A stretch of DNA of 5,498 bases, taken from the NCBI GenBank assembly GCA_014762585.1, contig JABURN010000100.1, positions 1 through 5,498 of the forward strand, given 5' to 3'. Below the pieces are notes generated by a model. It did no database searches. It saw only the letters and a list, made by a program, of their open reading frames with translations, and was not told where the DNA came from. Position numbers and translations under genes: made by a program. Shown piece after piece: positions 1-5,498 of this stretch; positions within the stretch are counted from its first letter, which is position 1; every line of letters begins with the position of its first letter. The DNA comes from Methylophaga sp. (GTDB taxonomy: Bacteria > Pseudomonadota > Gammaproteobacteria > Nitrosococcales > Methylophagaceae).

Positions 1-1570
1 GCGTATCGATGATCTTTTGCTCAGCTACATTATCTAAATACAGTCGGTTCAGCCGCTGGCCACTGAAATCAGCCCCCAAATAGAGGTTATATTTACCAAT
101 CGCCTTACCCGTCAGGCCGATTTCACCCAGGTATGGCCGGGCACAGCCATTGGGGCAGCCGGTCATCCGAATGTTGATCAACTGATCCGGCAGACCGGCA
201 TCGACCACGATCTTTTCCAGCTTCTCGATAAACTCCGGTAGATATCGCTCGGCCTCAGCCATGGCAAGACCACAGGTCGGTAATGCAACACAGGCCATCG
301 CATTCAAACGCAAGGCTGAACCCTGACTACCATCATCGAGCTGATATTTTGTAACGATGGCTTCAATCTCTTTGCGTTGCTCCGGACTGATATTGGCAAT
401 CATCAGGTTCTGATTGCAGGTGACACGAAACTCACCCTGAAGCATTTTCGCAATCTCCCTCAAGCCGGTCCGGGTTAACTGTTTTTCAGTATCGGCAACG
501 CGACCACCGGGTATGAATAAAGTCAGGTGAGACTGACCGTTTTCACCATCAGTCCAGCCGAACTTATCGCCATTTTCTTCTAGCTCGAATTCTCTGACCG
601 CCTCCAGCGGCTGACCGTGATACTCGGCGAACTTGTTTTTAAACCAGTCCAGCCCGTTATCATCAATCGTGTATTTAAAACGGGCATGAGCACGATTGCT
701 GCGGTCACCGAAATCACGCTGGATGGCGGCGATGGCTTCACAGGCCTTCACAGCCTGATCAGCGGGCACAAAGCCGACTACTGAAGCCAGCCGCGGATAA
801 GTGGCTGGTTCGCCATACGACATACCGAAACCACCACCGACAGCAATGTTAAAGCCCTGCAACTGACCATTATCGACAATCGCAATCAGACCGATATCGT
901 TGGCAAGTACATCACAATCATTGCGGGGCGGCACCGCAATCGCAATTTTAAATTTACGCGGCAGATAGACATCGCCATAAAACGGTTCTTCCGGTTCACC
1001 GCTCTGAAAGACCTTGTCCTCACCCAGCCAGATTTCGCCATAGGCACCTGACTGCCAGCAGAGATGTTCGCTGATATCCTGTGCAATCTGATACACCTCG
1101 GCATGCACCGATGACTGCTGCGGGTTAATACTGGTGACGACATTACGGTTTACATCACCGCAGGCGCCTTTGCTGTCGAGCAGCAGCTGATTGATCTGCT
1201 GCATAAAAGATTTCAGATCTTTTTTCAGGATTTCGTGAAATTGAAAAGTCTGCCGTGTCGTCAGACGCAAAGTGCCGTTGGAGCAGTCATCGGCGATCGC
1301 ATCCAGGCCCAGCCATTGTTGCGGACTTAACACCCCACCCGGCAGGCGCAGACGCACCATAAAGGAATACAGCGGCTCCAGTTTCTGATGACGGCGTTCA
1401 TCACGCAGATCCCGATGATCCTGCATATAACTGCCGTGGAATTTAAGCAGTTTATTATCATCATCGGAGATGGCCCCTGTTGCCATATCGGCAAGGCCCT
1501 CTTCAATATGACCACGCAAAAATTGACTGTTGAGTTTAAGCAGCTCTGCTTCGGGTAACTTATCGTTCAT
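1..1570 (-). CDS. cysI: Assimilatory sulfite reductase (NADPH) hemoprotein beta subunit, C-terminus cut off by the window edge
   Basis: This is the catalytic subunit of cytoplasmic NADPH-sulfite reductase. It performs the six-electron reduction of sulfite to sulfide for cysteine synthesis, using electrons from CysJ. The frame is open for 523 codons from the ATG at 1570-1568 to the left edge. E. coli CysI has 570 residues, so roughly 40 C-terminal residues are missing. The four cysteines that bind the 4Fe-4S cluster and siroheme are present as C-x5-C (C427, C433) and C-x3-C (C472, C476, in TGCPNGC). The sulfite/siroheme-binding basic residues known from E. coli (R83, R153, K215, K217) correspond to R73, R142, K206 and K208. 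The two ferredoxin-like repeats and the RLPGGV and TRQTFQFH motifs are intact, with no frameshift. TCGLAMAEAER and NGCARP differ slightly from E. coli (TCPLAMAEAER, NGCGRA) and resemble other CysI branches. The start is supported by AGGTGA just upstream. It lies 36 bp after cysJ, as in a cysJI operon. A cysH gene may follow beyond the edge, but this cannot be seen. Confidence 0.96.
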   Translation of the reverse strand, partial: MNDKLPEAELLKLNSQFLRGHIEEGLADMATGAISDDDNKLLKFHGSYMQDHRDLRDERRHQKLEPLYSFMVRLRLPGGVLSPQQWLGLDAIADDCSNGTLRLTTRQTFQFHEILKKDLKSFMQQINQLLLDSKGACGDVNRNVVTSINPQQSSVHAEVYQIAQDISEHLCWQSGAYGEIWLGEDKVFQSGEPEEPFYGDVYLPRKFKIAIAVPPRNDCDVLANDIGLIAIVDNGQLQGFNIAVGGGFGMSYGEPATYPRLASVVGFVPADQAVKACEAIAAIQRDFGDRSNRAHARFKYTIDDNGLDWFKNKFAEYHGQPLEAVREFELEENGDKFGWTDGENGQSHLTLFIPGGRVADTEKQLTRTGLREIAKMLQGEFRVTCNQNLMIANISPEQRKEIEAIVTKYQLDDGSQGSALRLNAMACVALPTCGLAMAEAERYLPEFIEKLEKIVVDAGLPDQLINIRMTGCPNGCARPYLGEIGLTGKAIGKYNLYLGADFSGQRLNRLYLDNVAEQKIIDT

Positions 1571-1606
1571 AATCACCTAAAAGGGTTTTAAGGTCTGCGA
1601 ATCGCA
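1571..1606 (-). promoter_or_regulatory. cysJ-cysI spacer with the cysI ribosome binding site inside a small imperfect hairpin
   Basis: The 36-bp gap has no room for an obvious separate promoter or terminator, which supports co-transcription. On the minus strand the cysI Shine-Dalgarno is AGGTGA (1578-1573), ending 2 nt before the ATG (core AGG 5 nt before it). An imperfect inverted repeat spans 1576-1593: CCTTAAAA and TTTTAGG around a 3-nt CCC, with one bulged A. Its 3' arm contains the AGG of the ribosome binding site. The stem is AT-rich with a very tight loop, so its stability is doubtful. A role in tuning CysI translation is only an inference. Confidence 0.5.
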
Positions 1607-3406
1607 TTAATAGACATCGCGCTGGTAACGCTTGTCTCTGGTAAGCTGTCGCAGATAGTCGCTGGCTTCATCACGGGTTTTTCCACCCTGCTGGCTGATG
1701 ATGTCCAGTAAGGCTTCATTCACGTCCGGTGCCATGTTGTCGGCATCACCGCAGACATAAATGTGCGCCCCTTCCTGCAGCCAGTTCCAGATATCAATCG
1801 CATTCTGTCTGAGACGGTGTTGCACATAAACTTTCTCAGCCTGATCACGTGAGAAAGCGACATCAAGACGCGTCAGCAAGCCGGATTTACGCCAGGCCAG
1901 CCATTCGACCTGGTAGAGAAAATCACTTAAAAAGTGTTGATCACCGAAAAACAGCCAGTTTCGTCCTTTCGCATCACGTTCCTCACGCTCCTGCATAAAA
2001 CTGCGAAATGGCGCAACACCGGTACCGGGACCAATCATGATGATTGGCGTATTGTCATCATCCGGCAGTTTGAAGTTTTTATTGCTGTCTATGTAGACAG
2101 GGACTTTGCTGTCCTCTGTCAGTCTGTCAGCCAGCCAGGTTGAGGCCACACCACTACGCTCACGTTCATGTGCCGAATAGCGCACTGCGGCCACAGTAAT
2201 ATGGACTTCATCCTCGACCGCGGCCTGGCTGGATGCAATCGAATACATTCTGGGTGGCAGTTTGCGGAGTAGGTTTACAAAAGTAGTCGCATCCAGGTTC
2301 TTGATCGGATAAGCCTGAATCAGGTCGAGCACATCCCTGCCCTGCAGCCATTCATTTAATGCAGCTTTATCAGCGACCAGTGAATTAAGTGCTTCAGAGC
2401 CAGCCAGTTCGGCCCAATGTTCCATCATCGGCCGGGTCAGAACCGTAATCTCGCGTTGATACAGCAACAACTCGCTCAGTTTTTGTTGCTCTGTGTCGTT
2501 ATCAATCAAAGTTTCAGGGTCAAAGCCGAGAGTTTCAATCACAGCCGCTACCAAAGCAGGATCATTCTGGGCATACACGCCCAGTGCGTCACCAGGCTGA
2601 TATTGCAGGCCTGAACCGTCCAGAGACAATTCCAGATGCAAGACCTCTTTACTGGAGCCGCGTCCACTCAGAACCTGCTTTTCCAATACCTCGGCTGGAA
2701 ACGGATTTTTACGGTCATACGCAGTTTTGGCTGCTGTTTGAGCAGGTAAATTAAAGCTCGGCGTGGTGCTAATAGCAGCTGTTGCTGACAAGGCCTCAAT
2801 CAGCTCGTTAATCCAGGCGTCAGCAGCTTCATCATAATCCACGTCACAATCCACCCGCGGCACGAGGGCCGTTGCACCTAAAGCAGATAACCTGGCATCA
2901 AAATCCTTGCCGGTCTGGCAAAAAAATTCATAGCTGGAGTCACCCAGCGACAGAACGCTGTACTGCAGCTGCTTTAATTCCGGCGCCTTGCGGCTGTGTA
3001 AGAACTCATACAGATCAAGCGCATTATCCGGTGGATCGCCCTCCCCATGCGTAGAAGAGAGAATGGCAAGATATTCTTCATTTTTCAGCTGTTTGGGCTT
3101 GTACTCGGCCATATCCACCACCTTGGCTTCAATACCGTTTGCCAGTGCCTTCTCAGCCAGCAGATTGGCGACATCTTCAGTATTGCCGGTCTGCGAGCCA
3201 TACAGAATAGTCAGTGCCACCGAACTAGGCTTCTGAGCATCAGGCACGGAAACAGCTTGTCCCTGCATTGCCTCCTGTGCAGCACGAAAGCCTGACAGGT
3301 AGCCAGACAGCCATTCGACCTGCCAGCTTTCCAGCCCCTGCAGTAAATTATTGAGCTGCGCGAGTTGCTCGTCAGTGAGCGGCGCATTATCCAATCTGAT
3401 ATTCAT
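1607..3406 (-). CDS. cysJ: Assimilatory sulfite reductase (NADPH) flavoprotein alpha subunit
   Basis: This is the diflavin reductase subunit of cytoplasmic sulfite reductase. It moves electrons from NADPH to FAD, then FMN, then CysI. The protein is 599 residues, the same length as E. coli CysJ, and appears complete. Domains in order: a short N-terminal segment that resembles E. coli CysJ (LTDEQLAQL, then SGYLSG at about 34-39); an FMN-binding flavodoxin domain at about 65-205 with the phosphate loop YGSQTGNTEDV at 69-79, STHGEGDPP at 118-126 and LGDSSYEFFCQ at 154-164; a linker; an FAD-binding domain with RMYSIASS at 386-393 and SGVASTWLADRL at about 418-429; and an NADP-binding domain with GPGTGVAPFRSF at 459-470 and YVCGDADNMA at 550-559. 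It ends in KRYQRDVY exactly as E. coli CysJ does. The ATG at 3406 is the only reasonable start, because an in-frame stop lies five codons upstream. Its ribosome binding site is poor: AGGA directly touches the ATG. It is the first gene of the apparent cysJI operon. Confidence 0.97.
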   Translation of the reverse strand: MNIRLDNAPLTDEQLAQLNNLLQGLESWQVEWLSGYLSGFRAAQEAMQGQAVSVPDAQKPSSVALTILYGSQTGNTEDVANLLAEKALANGIEAKVVDMAEYKPKQLKNEEYLAILSSTHGEGDPPDNALDLYEFLHSRKAPELKQLQYSVLSLGDSSYEFFCQTGKDFDARLSALGATALVPRVDCDVDYDEAADAWINELIEALSATAAISTTPSFNLPAQTAAKTAYDRKNPFPAEVLEKQVLSGRGSSKEVLHLELSLDGSGLQYQPGDALGVYAQNDPALVAAVIETLGFDPETLIDNDTEQQKLSELLLYQREITVLTRPMMEHWAELAGSEALNSLVADKAALNEWLQGRDVLDLIQAYPIKNLDATTFVNLLRKLPPRMYSIASSQAAVEDEVHITVAAVRYSAHERERSGVASTWLADRLTEDSKVPVYIDSNKNFKLPDDDNTPIIMIGPGTGVAPFRSFMQEREERDAKGRNWLFFGDQHFLSDFLYQVEWLAWRKSGLLTRLDVAFSRDQAEKVYVQHRLRQNAIDIWNWLQEGAHIYVCGDADNMAPDVNEALLDIISQQGGKTRDEASDYLRQLTRDKRYQRDVY

Positions 3407-3490
3407 TCCTGATTCGTCTCAAACCTTTCTGATTGATATGAAGAAAATAACAAAACCCCATATAAATATAAAATATATATTTTCTTTTTG

Positions 3491-3511
3491 TATATTCTTT
3501 ATTTGAATATA
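3491..3511. promoter_or_regulatory. Inverted repeat fitting a LysR-type (possibly CysB) binding site upstream of cysJ
   Basis: TATATTC and GAATATA form a perfect 7-bp inverted repeat around a 7-nt spacer, centred at 3501, about 95 bp upstream of the cysJ start codon. The core ATTC-N7-GAAT fits the general T-N11-A dyad recognised by LysR-family regulators. CysB, which activates cysJIH in enterobacteria, belongs to this family and binds AT-rich sites upstream of its promoters. The symmetry is seen in the sequence. The assignment to CysB is an inference, and such palindromes arise easily in DNA this AT-rich. Confidence 0.35.
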
Positions 3512-3734
3512 GAGAGTTAACACCCTCGTAGCGCTTATCTCGCCCTGGATTTCTCACTACTGATGACAATAAAGCAGGTATAAATGCTTCAAAACGATCA
3601 TGACGCCGCTTGAACAGATTTGAAGCAATAAATAACAGTTTGTTTTCTATGACTTTAGGCGTAGTATCGAATTTGCGCGTGTCAGGAAGGCGATATTTCA
3701 TTGATGATTCGCCAGCAAGCATGGTCATTAACAC

Positions 3735-3738
3735 GGAG
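3735..3738 (+). promoter_or_regulatory. Ribosome binding site of the EAL gene
   Basis: GGAG lies 11 nt before the ATG at 3750. An in-frame TAA at 3729-3731 with no start codon in between makes 3750 the furthest upstream start. The next in-frame ATG at 3831 would cut into the first membrane segment. Together these fix the start at 3750. Confidence 0.6.
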
Positions 3739-3749
3739 CGAGTTGGACG

Positions 3750-5426
3750 ATGCACACCGTAGATGTTTTTCAGTGGTTTAACCGCCACAAGCAAGTCATT
3801 AATTATTCTGCAGCACCTTTACTGCTGCTGATGGTTATTGGCGTCAGCCTGTTTGTCTACAATACAGGCGGCATCAAGTATGTTTATTCCCACTCCATGT
3901 ATGTCCCCATCGTATTGTCGGGCATGATATATGGCGTTGCCGGTGGTGTTGTCGTGGCGGTGCTGGGAGGATTGGCACTCGGCCCCTATATGCCGATAGA
4001 CGTCGTCAGCGGTGAGATGCAAGTCACCATCAACTGGCTCTACCGAGCCGGTTTTTTCGTTCTGATAGGCACTCTCAGCGGTGTGGCCAGTGATACTGTG
4101 AGGGCTTATATCCGCCACCTTTACTGGGTATCCCGCCATGATGCTGCGACCAAGCTACCCAATCGATTGGCGTTGATGGACGATCTCAGTGGTATCCAGA
4201 AGCATGCTTTACCTCTGCTTCAGCCAAAACTGCTTTTGGTCTTATCGGTTAACAGCACACTCGAGCTAAAAGCCGCTTTCGGCCATGATGTCATTGAAAA
4301 CATCATTCAGCAGACTGCCAAACGCTTCAGTGACGTCTTGACCCACAGAGGACAGGTCTATCGCGCTGATACAGAAGAAGTCAGCGCCCTGATTGAACAG
4401 GTTGATACGCTCAAAATTAATGAGCTGTTAGTGGACCTGAACCGTACAGCGAGACTGCCCTATCAGTTTCAGGGTATTCCGGTGCATGTTGATTCACGCA
4501 TGGGCTACGTCGCCATTAACGAAGTACAGGCAGAGCCGGCCATCTATCTCCAGCAAGCAGAGTCGGCACTGAACGCAGCCAATGACTCATTGCTGGAGTT
4601 TGTCGAATATCAACCCTCTATCAAGCTGGCAACCAGAGAAAACGTTTCTTTGCTCGGCGAGCTCATGAAAGCCATCGATTTGAATCAACTCAAGCTGCAT
4701 TATCAGCCCAAAGTGAATATTCATTCGGGCAAGCTGTGTGGTGTGGAAGCATTGATGCGCTGGGAGCATCCCACTCGGGGGAATATCCCTCCGGGGACTT
4801 TTATTCCCTCTGCCGAGAGAAGCACCCTGATTCATTTGTTAACCCATTTTGTGCTGACTGAAGCGATGAGAACCGCGCTGTACTTTCAGCAGCAATCGGT
4901 TTCGGTCCCCATTGCAGTCAATATTTCTGCTTACAACTTGTGTCAGCCTGATTTTGCCGACAACATCTTCAAACTGCTGGATGAATATGGTCTCAGTGGT
5001 GAATATCTTGAACTCGAAGTCACCGAGAGTGCCTTGATCAAGGATATGAAGCATACCATTACCGAATTAAGCAAACTCGCTGACGCAGGCATTCAGATTG
5101 CTGTTGACGATTTTGGTACCGGCTACTCTTCACTGCAATATTTGCATCAGCTCCCTATCAGCCACCTGAAAATTGATCAGTCCTTCGTTCGTCGACTGCC
5201 GCATGCTCAGGATGCGATACATATTATCGAAGCATCTGTCAGCCTTGCTCATAAGATGGAGCTGACAACGATTGCTGAAGGCGTCGAAAATGCCGCTGTG
5301 ATGCAATTCCTCGGTGATATTGGATGTGATATGGCTCAGGGCTTCTATATTTCAAAACCTGTCCCGGACAGAGAATTTACTGCATGGCACCAGCAACACA
5401 ATGGATGTTTCAACTGGCAACAGTGA
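3750..5426 (+). CDS. Membrane-anchored cyclic di-GMP phosphodiesterase with degenerate GGDEF and intact EAL domain
   Basis: This 558-residue inner-membrane signalling protein likely hydrolyses cyclic di-GMP to pGpG. The N-terminal part (about 1-120) has hydrophobic segments at about 21-38, 50-78 (probably two passes) and 95-113. It contains YGVAGGVVVAVLGGLALGPYMPID, a glycine-rich type of membrane input domain seen ahead of GGDEF/EAL modules; I cannot name the family with certainty. The GGDEF domain (about 128-280) keeps LPNR at 136-139, but its signature reads DTEEV at 207-211 in place of GGDEF, so cyclase activity is very unlikely. The EAL domain (about 300-550) keeps the residues expected for catalysis: E333 in EALMRW, N391 in NISAYNL, ELEVTE at 421-426, D453 and D454 in DDFGTGYSS, K474 in HLKID, E510 and E513 in AEGVE, and Q530 in QGFY. 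It is divergent from cysJ, and a terminator-like hairpin overlaps its stop, so it is probably transcribed alone. Its target process cannot be told from the sequence. Confidence 0.92.
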   Translation: MHTVDVFQWFNRHKQVINYSAAPLLLLMVIGVSLFVYNTGGIKYVYSHSMYVPIVLSGMIYGVAGGVVVAVLGGLALGPYMPIDVVSGEMQVTINWLYRAGFFVLIGTLSGVASDTVRAYIRHLYWVSRHDAATKLPNRLALMDDLSGIQKHALPLLQPKLLLVLSVNSTLELKAAFGHDVIENIIQQTAKRFSDVLTHRGQVYRADTEEVSALIEQVDTLKINELLVDLNRTARLPYQFQGIPVHVDSRMGYVAINEVQAEPAIYLQQAESALNAANDSLLEFVEYQPSIKLATRENVSLLGELMKAIDLNQLKLHYQPKVNIHSGKLCGVEALMRWEHPTRGNIPPGTFIPSAERSTLIHLLTHFVLTEAMRTALYFQQQSVSVPIAVNISAYNLCQPDFADNIFKLLDEYGLSGEYLELEVTESALIKDMKHTITELSKLADAGIQIAVDDFGTGYSSLQYLHQLPISHLKIDQSFVRRLPHAQDAIHIIEASVSLAHKMELTTIAEGVENAAVMQFLGDIGCDMAQGFYISKPVPDREFTAWHQQHNGCFNWQQ

Positions 5427-5461
5427 AACAAAAATTTATTTTACTGCCAGCGAATTTTTTT
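5414..5461 (+). terminator. Probable Rho-independent terminator of the EAL gene
   Basis: CTGGCA (5414-5419) and GTGAAA (5423-5428) pair with TTTTAC (5439-5444) and TGCCAG (5445-5450). This gives 12 base pairs, including one G-T, with a 3-nt bulge (ACA) and a 10-nt loop. After four bases a run of seven T follows (5455-5461). The 5' arm overlaps the last codons and the stop (5424-5426). The AT-rich upper stem, the bulge and the gap before the T run make it a moderate terminator. Confidence 0.6.
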
Positions 5462-5483
5462 GCTTTATCCTTTGTCTTTAACA

Positions 5484-5498
5484 TGTCTCTTATACACA
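5484..5498. other. Likely sequencing-adapter remnant (Tn5 mosaic end) at the end of the sequence
   Basis: The final 15 bases, TGTCTCTTATACACA, are identical to positions 2-16 of the reverse-complemented 19-bp hyperactive Tn5 mosaic end (CTGTCTCTTATACACATCT) used in tagmentation libraries. The base before the match is A where the mosaic end has C. The T at position 4 of the end distinguishes it from the natural IS50 outside end (CTGACTC...). Its position at the very last base fits untrimmed adapter at a contig end. It should not be annotated as genomic or as a transposon. Confidence 0.85.

Larger units (their letters stand above)
3407..3749. promoter_or_regulatory. Divergent intergenic region between cysJ and the EAL gene
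   Basis: This 343-bp stretch must hold the promoters for cysJI (leftward) and for the EAL gene (rightward). The part nearer cysJ is extremely AT-rich: 13 G/C in 80 bases over 3441-3520. It includes the perfect 14-bp palindrome AAAATATATATTTT at 3470-3483 and an inverted repeat at 3491-3511 (listed separately). The part nearer the EAL gene (about 3530-3749) has ordinary composition. It keeps an open minus-strand frame that I do not consider a convincing gene. No single -35/-10 pair stands out. A weak plus-strand candidate is TTGTTT (3640-3645) and TAGTAT (3662-3667) with a 16-bp spacer. In relatives the cysJ promoter is activated by CysB, a LysR-family regulator, which would fit the AT-rich upstream DNA. 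Confidence 0.6.

Noticed and set aside
886..1515. Short minus-strand frames of 85 and 62 residues inside cysI
   Set aside because: They are out-of-frame shadows of the intact 523-codon cysI frame, not evidence of a broken gene.
1934..3295. Several 60-82 residue plus-strand frames opposite cysJ
   Set aside because: All are inside a conserved gene on the other strand, overlap each other and show no protein-family features.
1898..3322. Exact 15-base direct repeat within cysJ (1898-1912 and 3308-3322)
   Set aside because: Both copies encode QVEWL in frame (residues 29-33 and 499-503). The second matches the conserved YQVEW of CysJ. Shared peptide and codon choice explain it better than a duplication or mobile element.
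3689..3713. Quasi-palindrome GGCGA...TCGCC with inner TCAT-TG-ATGA upstream of the EAL gene
   Set aside because: The outer and inner arms are not symmetric (4-base versus 1-base gaps), the inner loop is too small, and there is no T run. There is not enough to call an operator or terminator.
3819..4139. 106-residue open frame antisense to the membrane domain of the EAL gene
   Set aside because: It lies fully opposite a well-supported coding sequence and has no recognisable domain. Open antisense frames are expected by chance.
5484..5498. Natural Tn5/IS50 or IS4-family insertion end
   Set aside because: The sequence carries the T of the engineered mosaic end where the IS50 outside end has A, and it stops exactly at the window edge. 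Adapter carry-over is simpler.

Overview
The window looks like chromosomal DNA from a gammaproteobacterium. It holds a CysJ-type flavoprotein and a CysI-type hemoprotein of assimilatory sulfite reductase in cysJ-cysI order, plus a membrane-anchored EAL protein of a kind common in Gammaproteobacteria. The genus cannot be fixed from the sequence alone.

Layout: positions 1-1570 (minus strand) carry the first 523 codons of cysI, which runs off the left edge. Positions 1607-3406 (minus) carry a complete cysJ of 599 codons. The two are 36 bp apart and read in the same direction, so they almost certainly form a cysJI operon. Positions 3407-3749 are a 343-bp divergent intergenic region. Its cysJ-proximal part is about 16% GC over 3441-3520 and contains an inverted repeat that fits a LysR-type (CysB-like) site. 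Positions 3750-5426 (plus) encode a 558-residue inner-membrane protein with an N-terminal multi-span domain, a degenerate GGDEF domain and an EAL domain that keeps its catalytic residues. A terminator-like hairpin overlaps the end of this gene (5414-5461). The last 15 bases match the synthetic Tn5 mosaic end used in transposase-based sequencing libraries, so the right edge is probably adapter sequence and not genome.

How the genes work together: CysJ passes electrons from NADPH through FAD and FMN to CysI, whose siroheme and 4Fe-4S cluster reduce sulfite to sulfide for cysteine synthesis. The EAL protein probably hydrolyses cyclic di-GMP in response to a signal sensed at or in the membrane. 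It is divergently transcribed, and only its position links it to sulfur metabolism. I found no mobile element, CRISPR array, RNA gene or convincing new system here.
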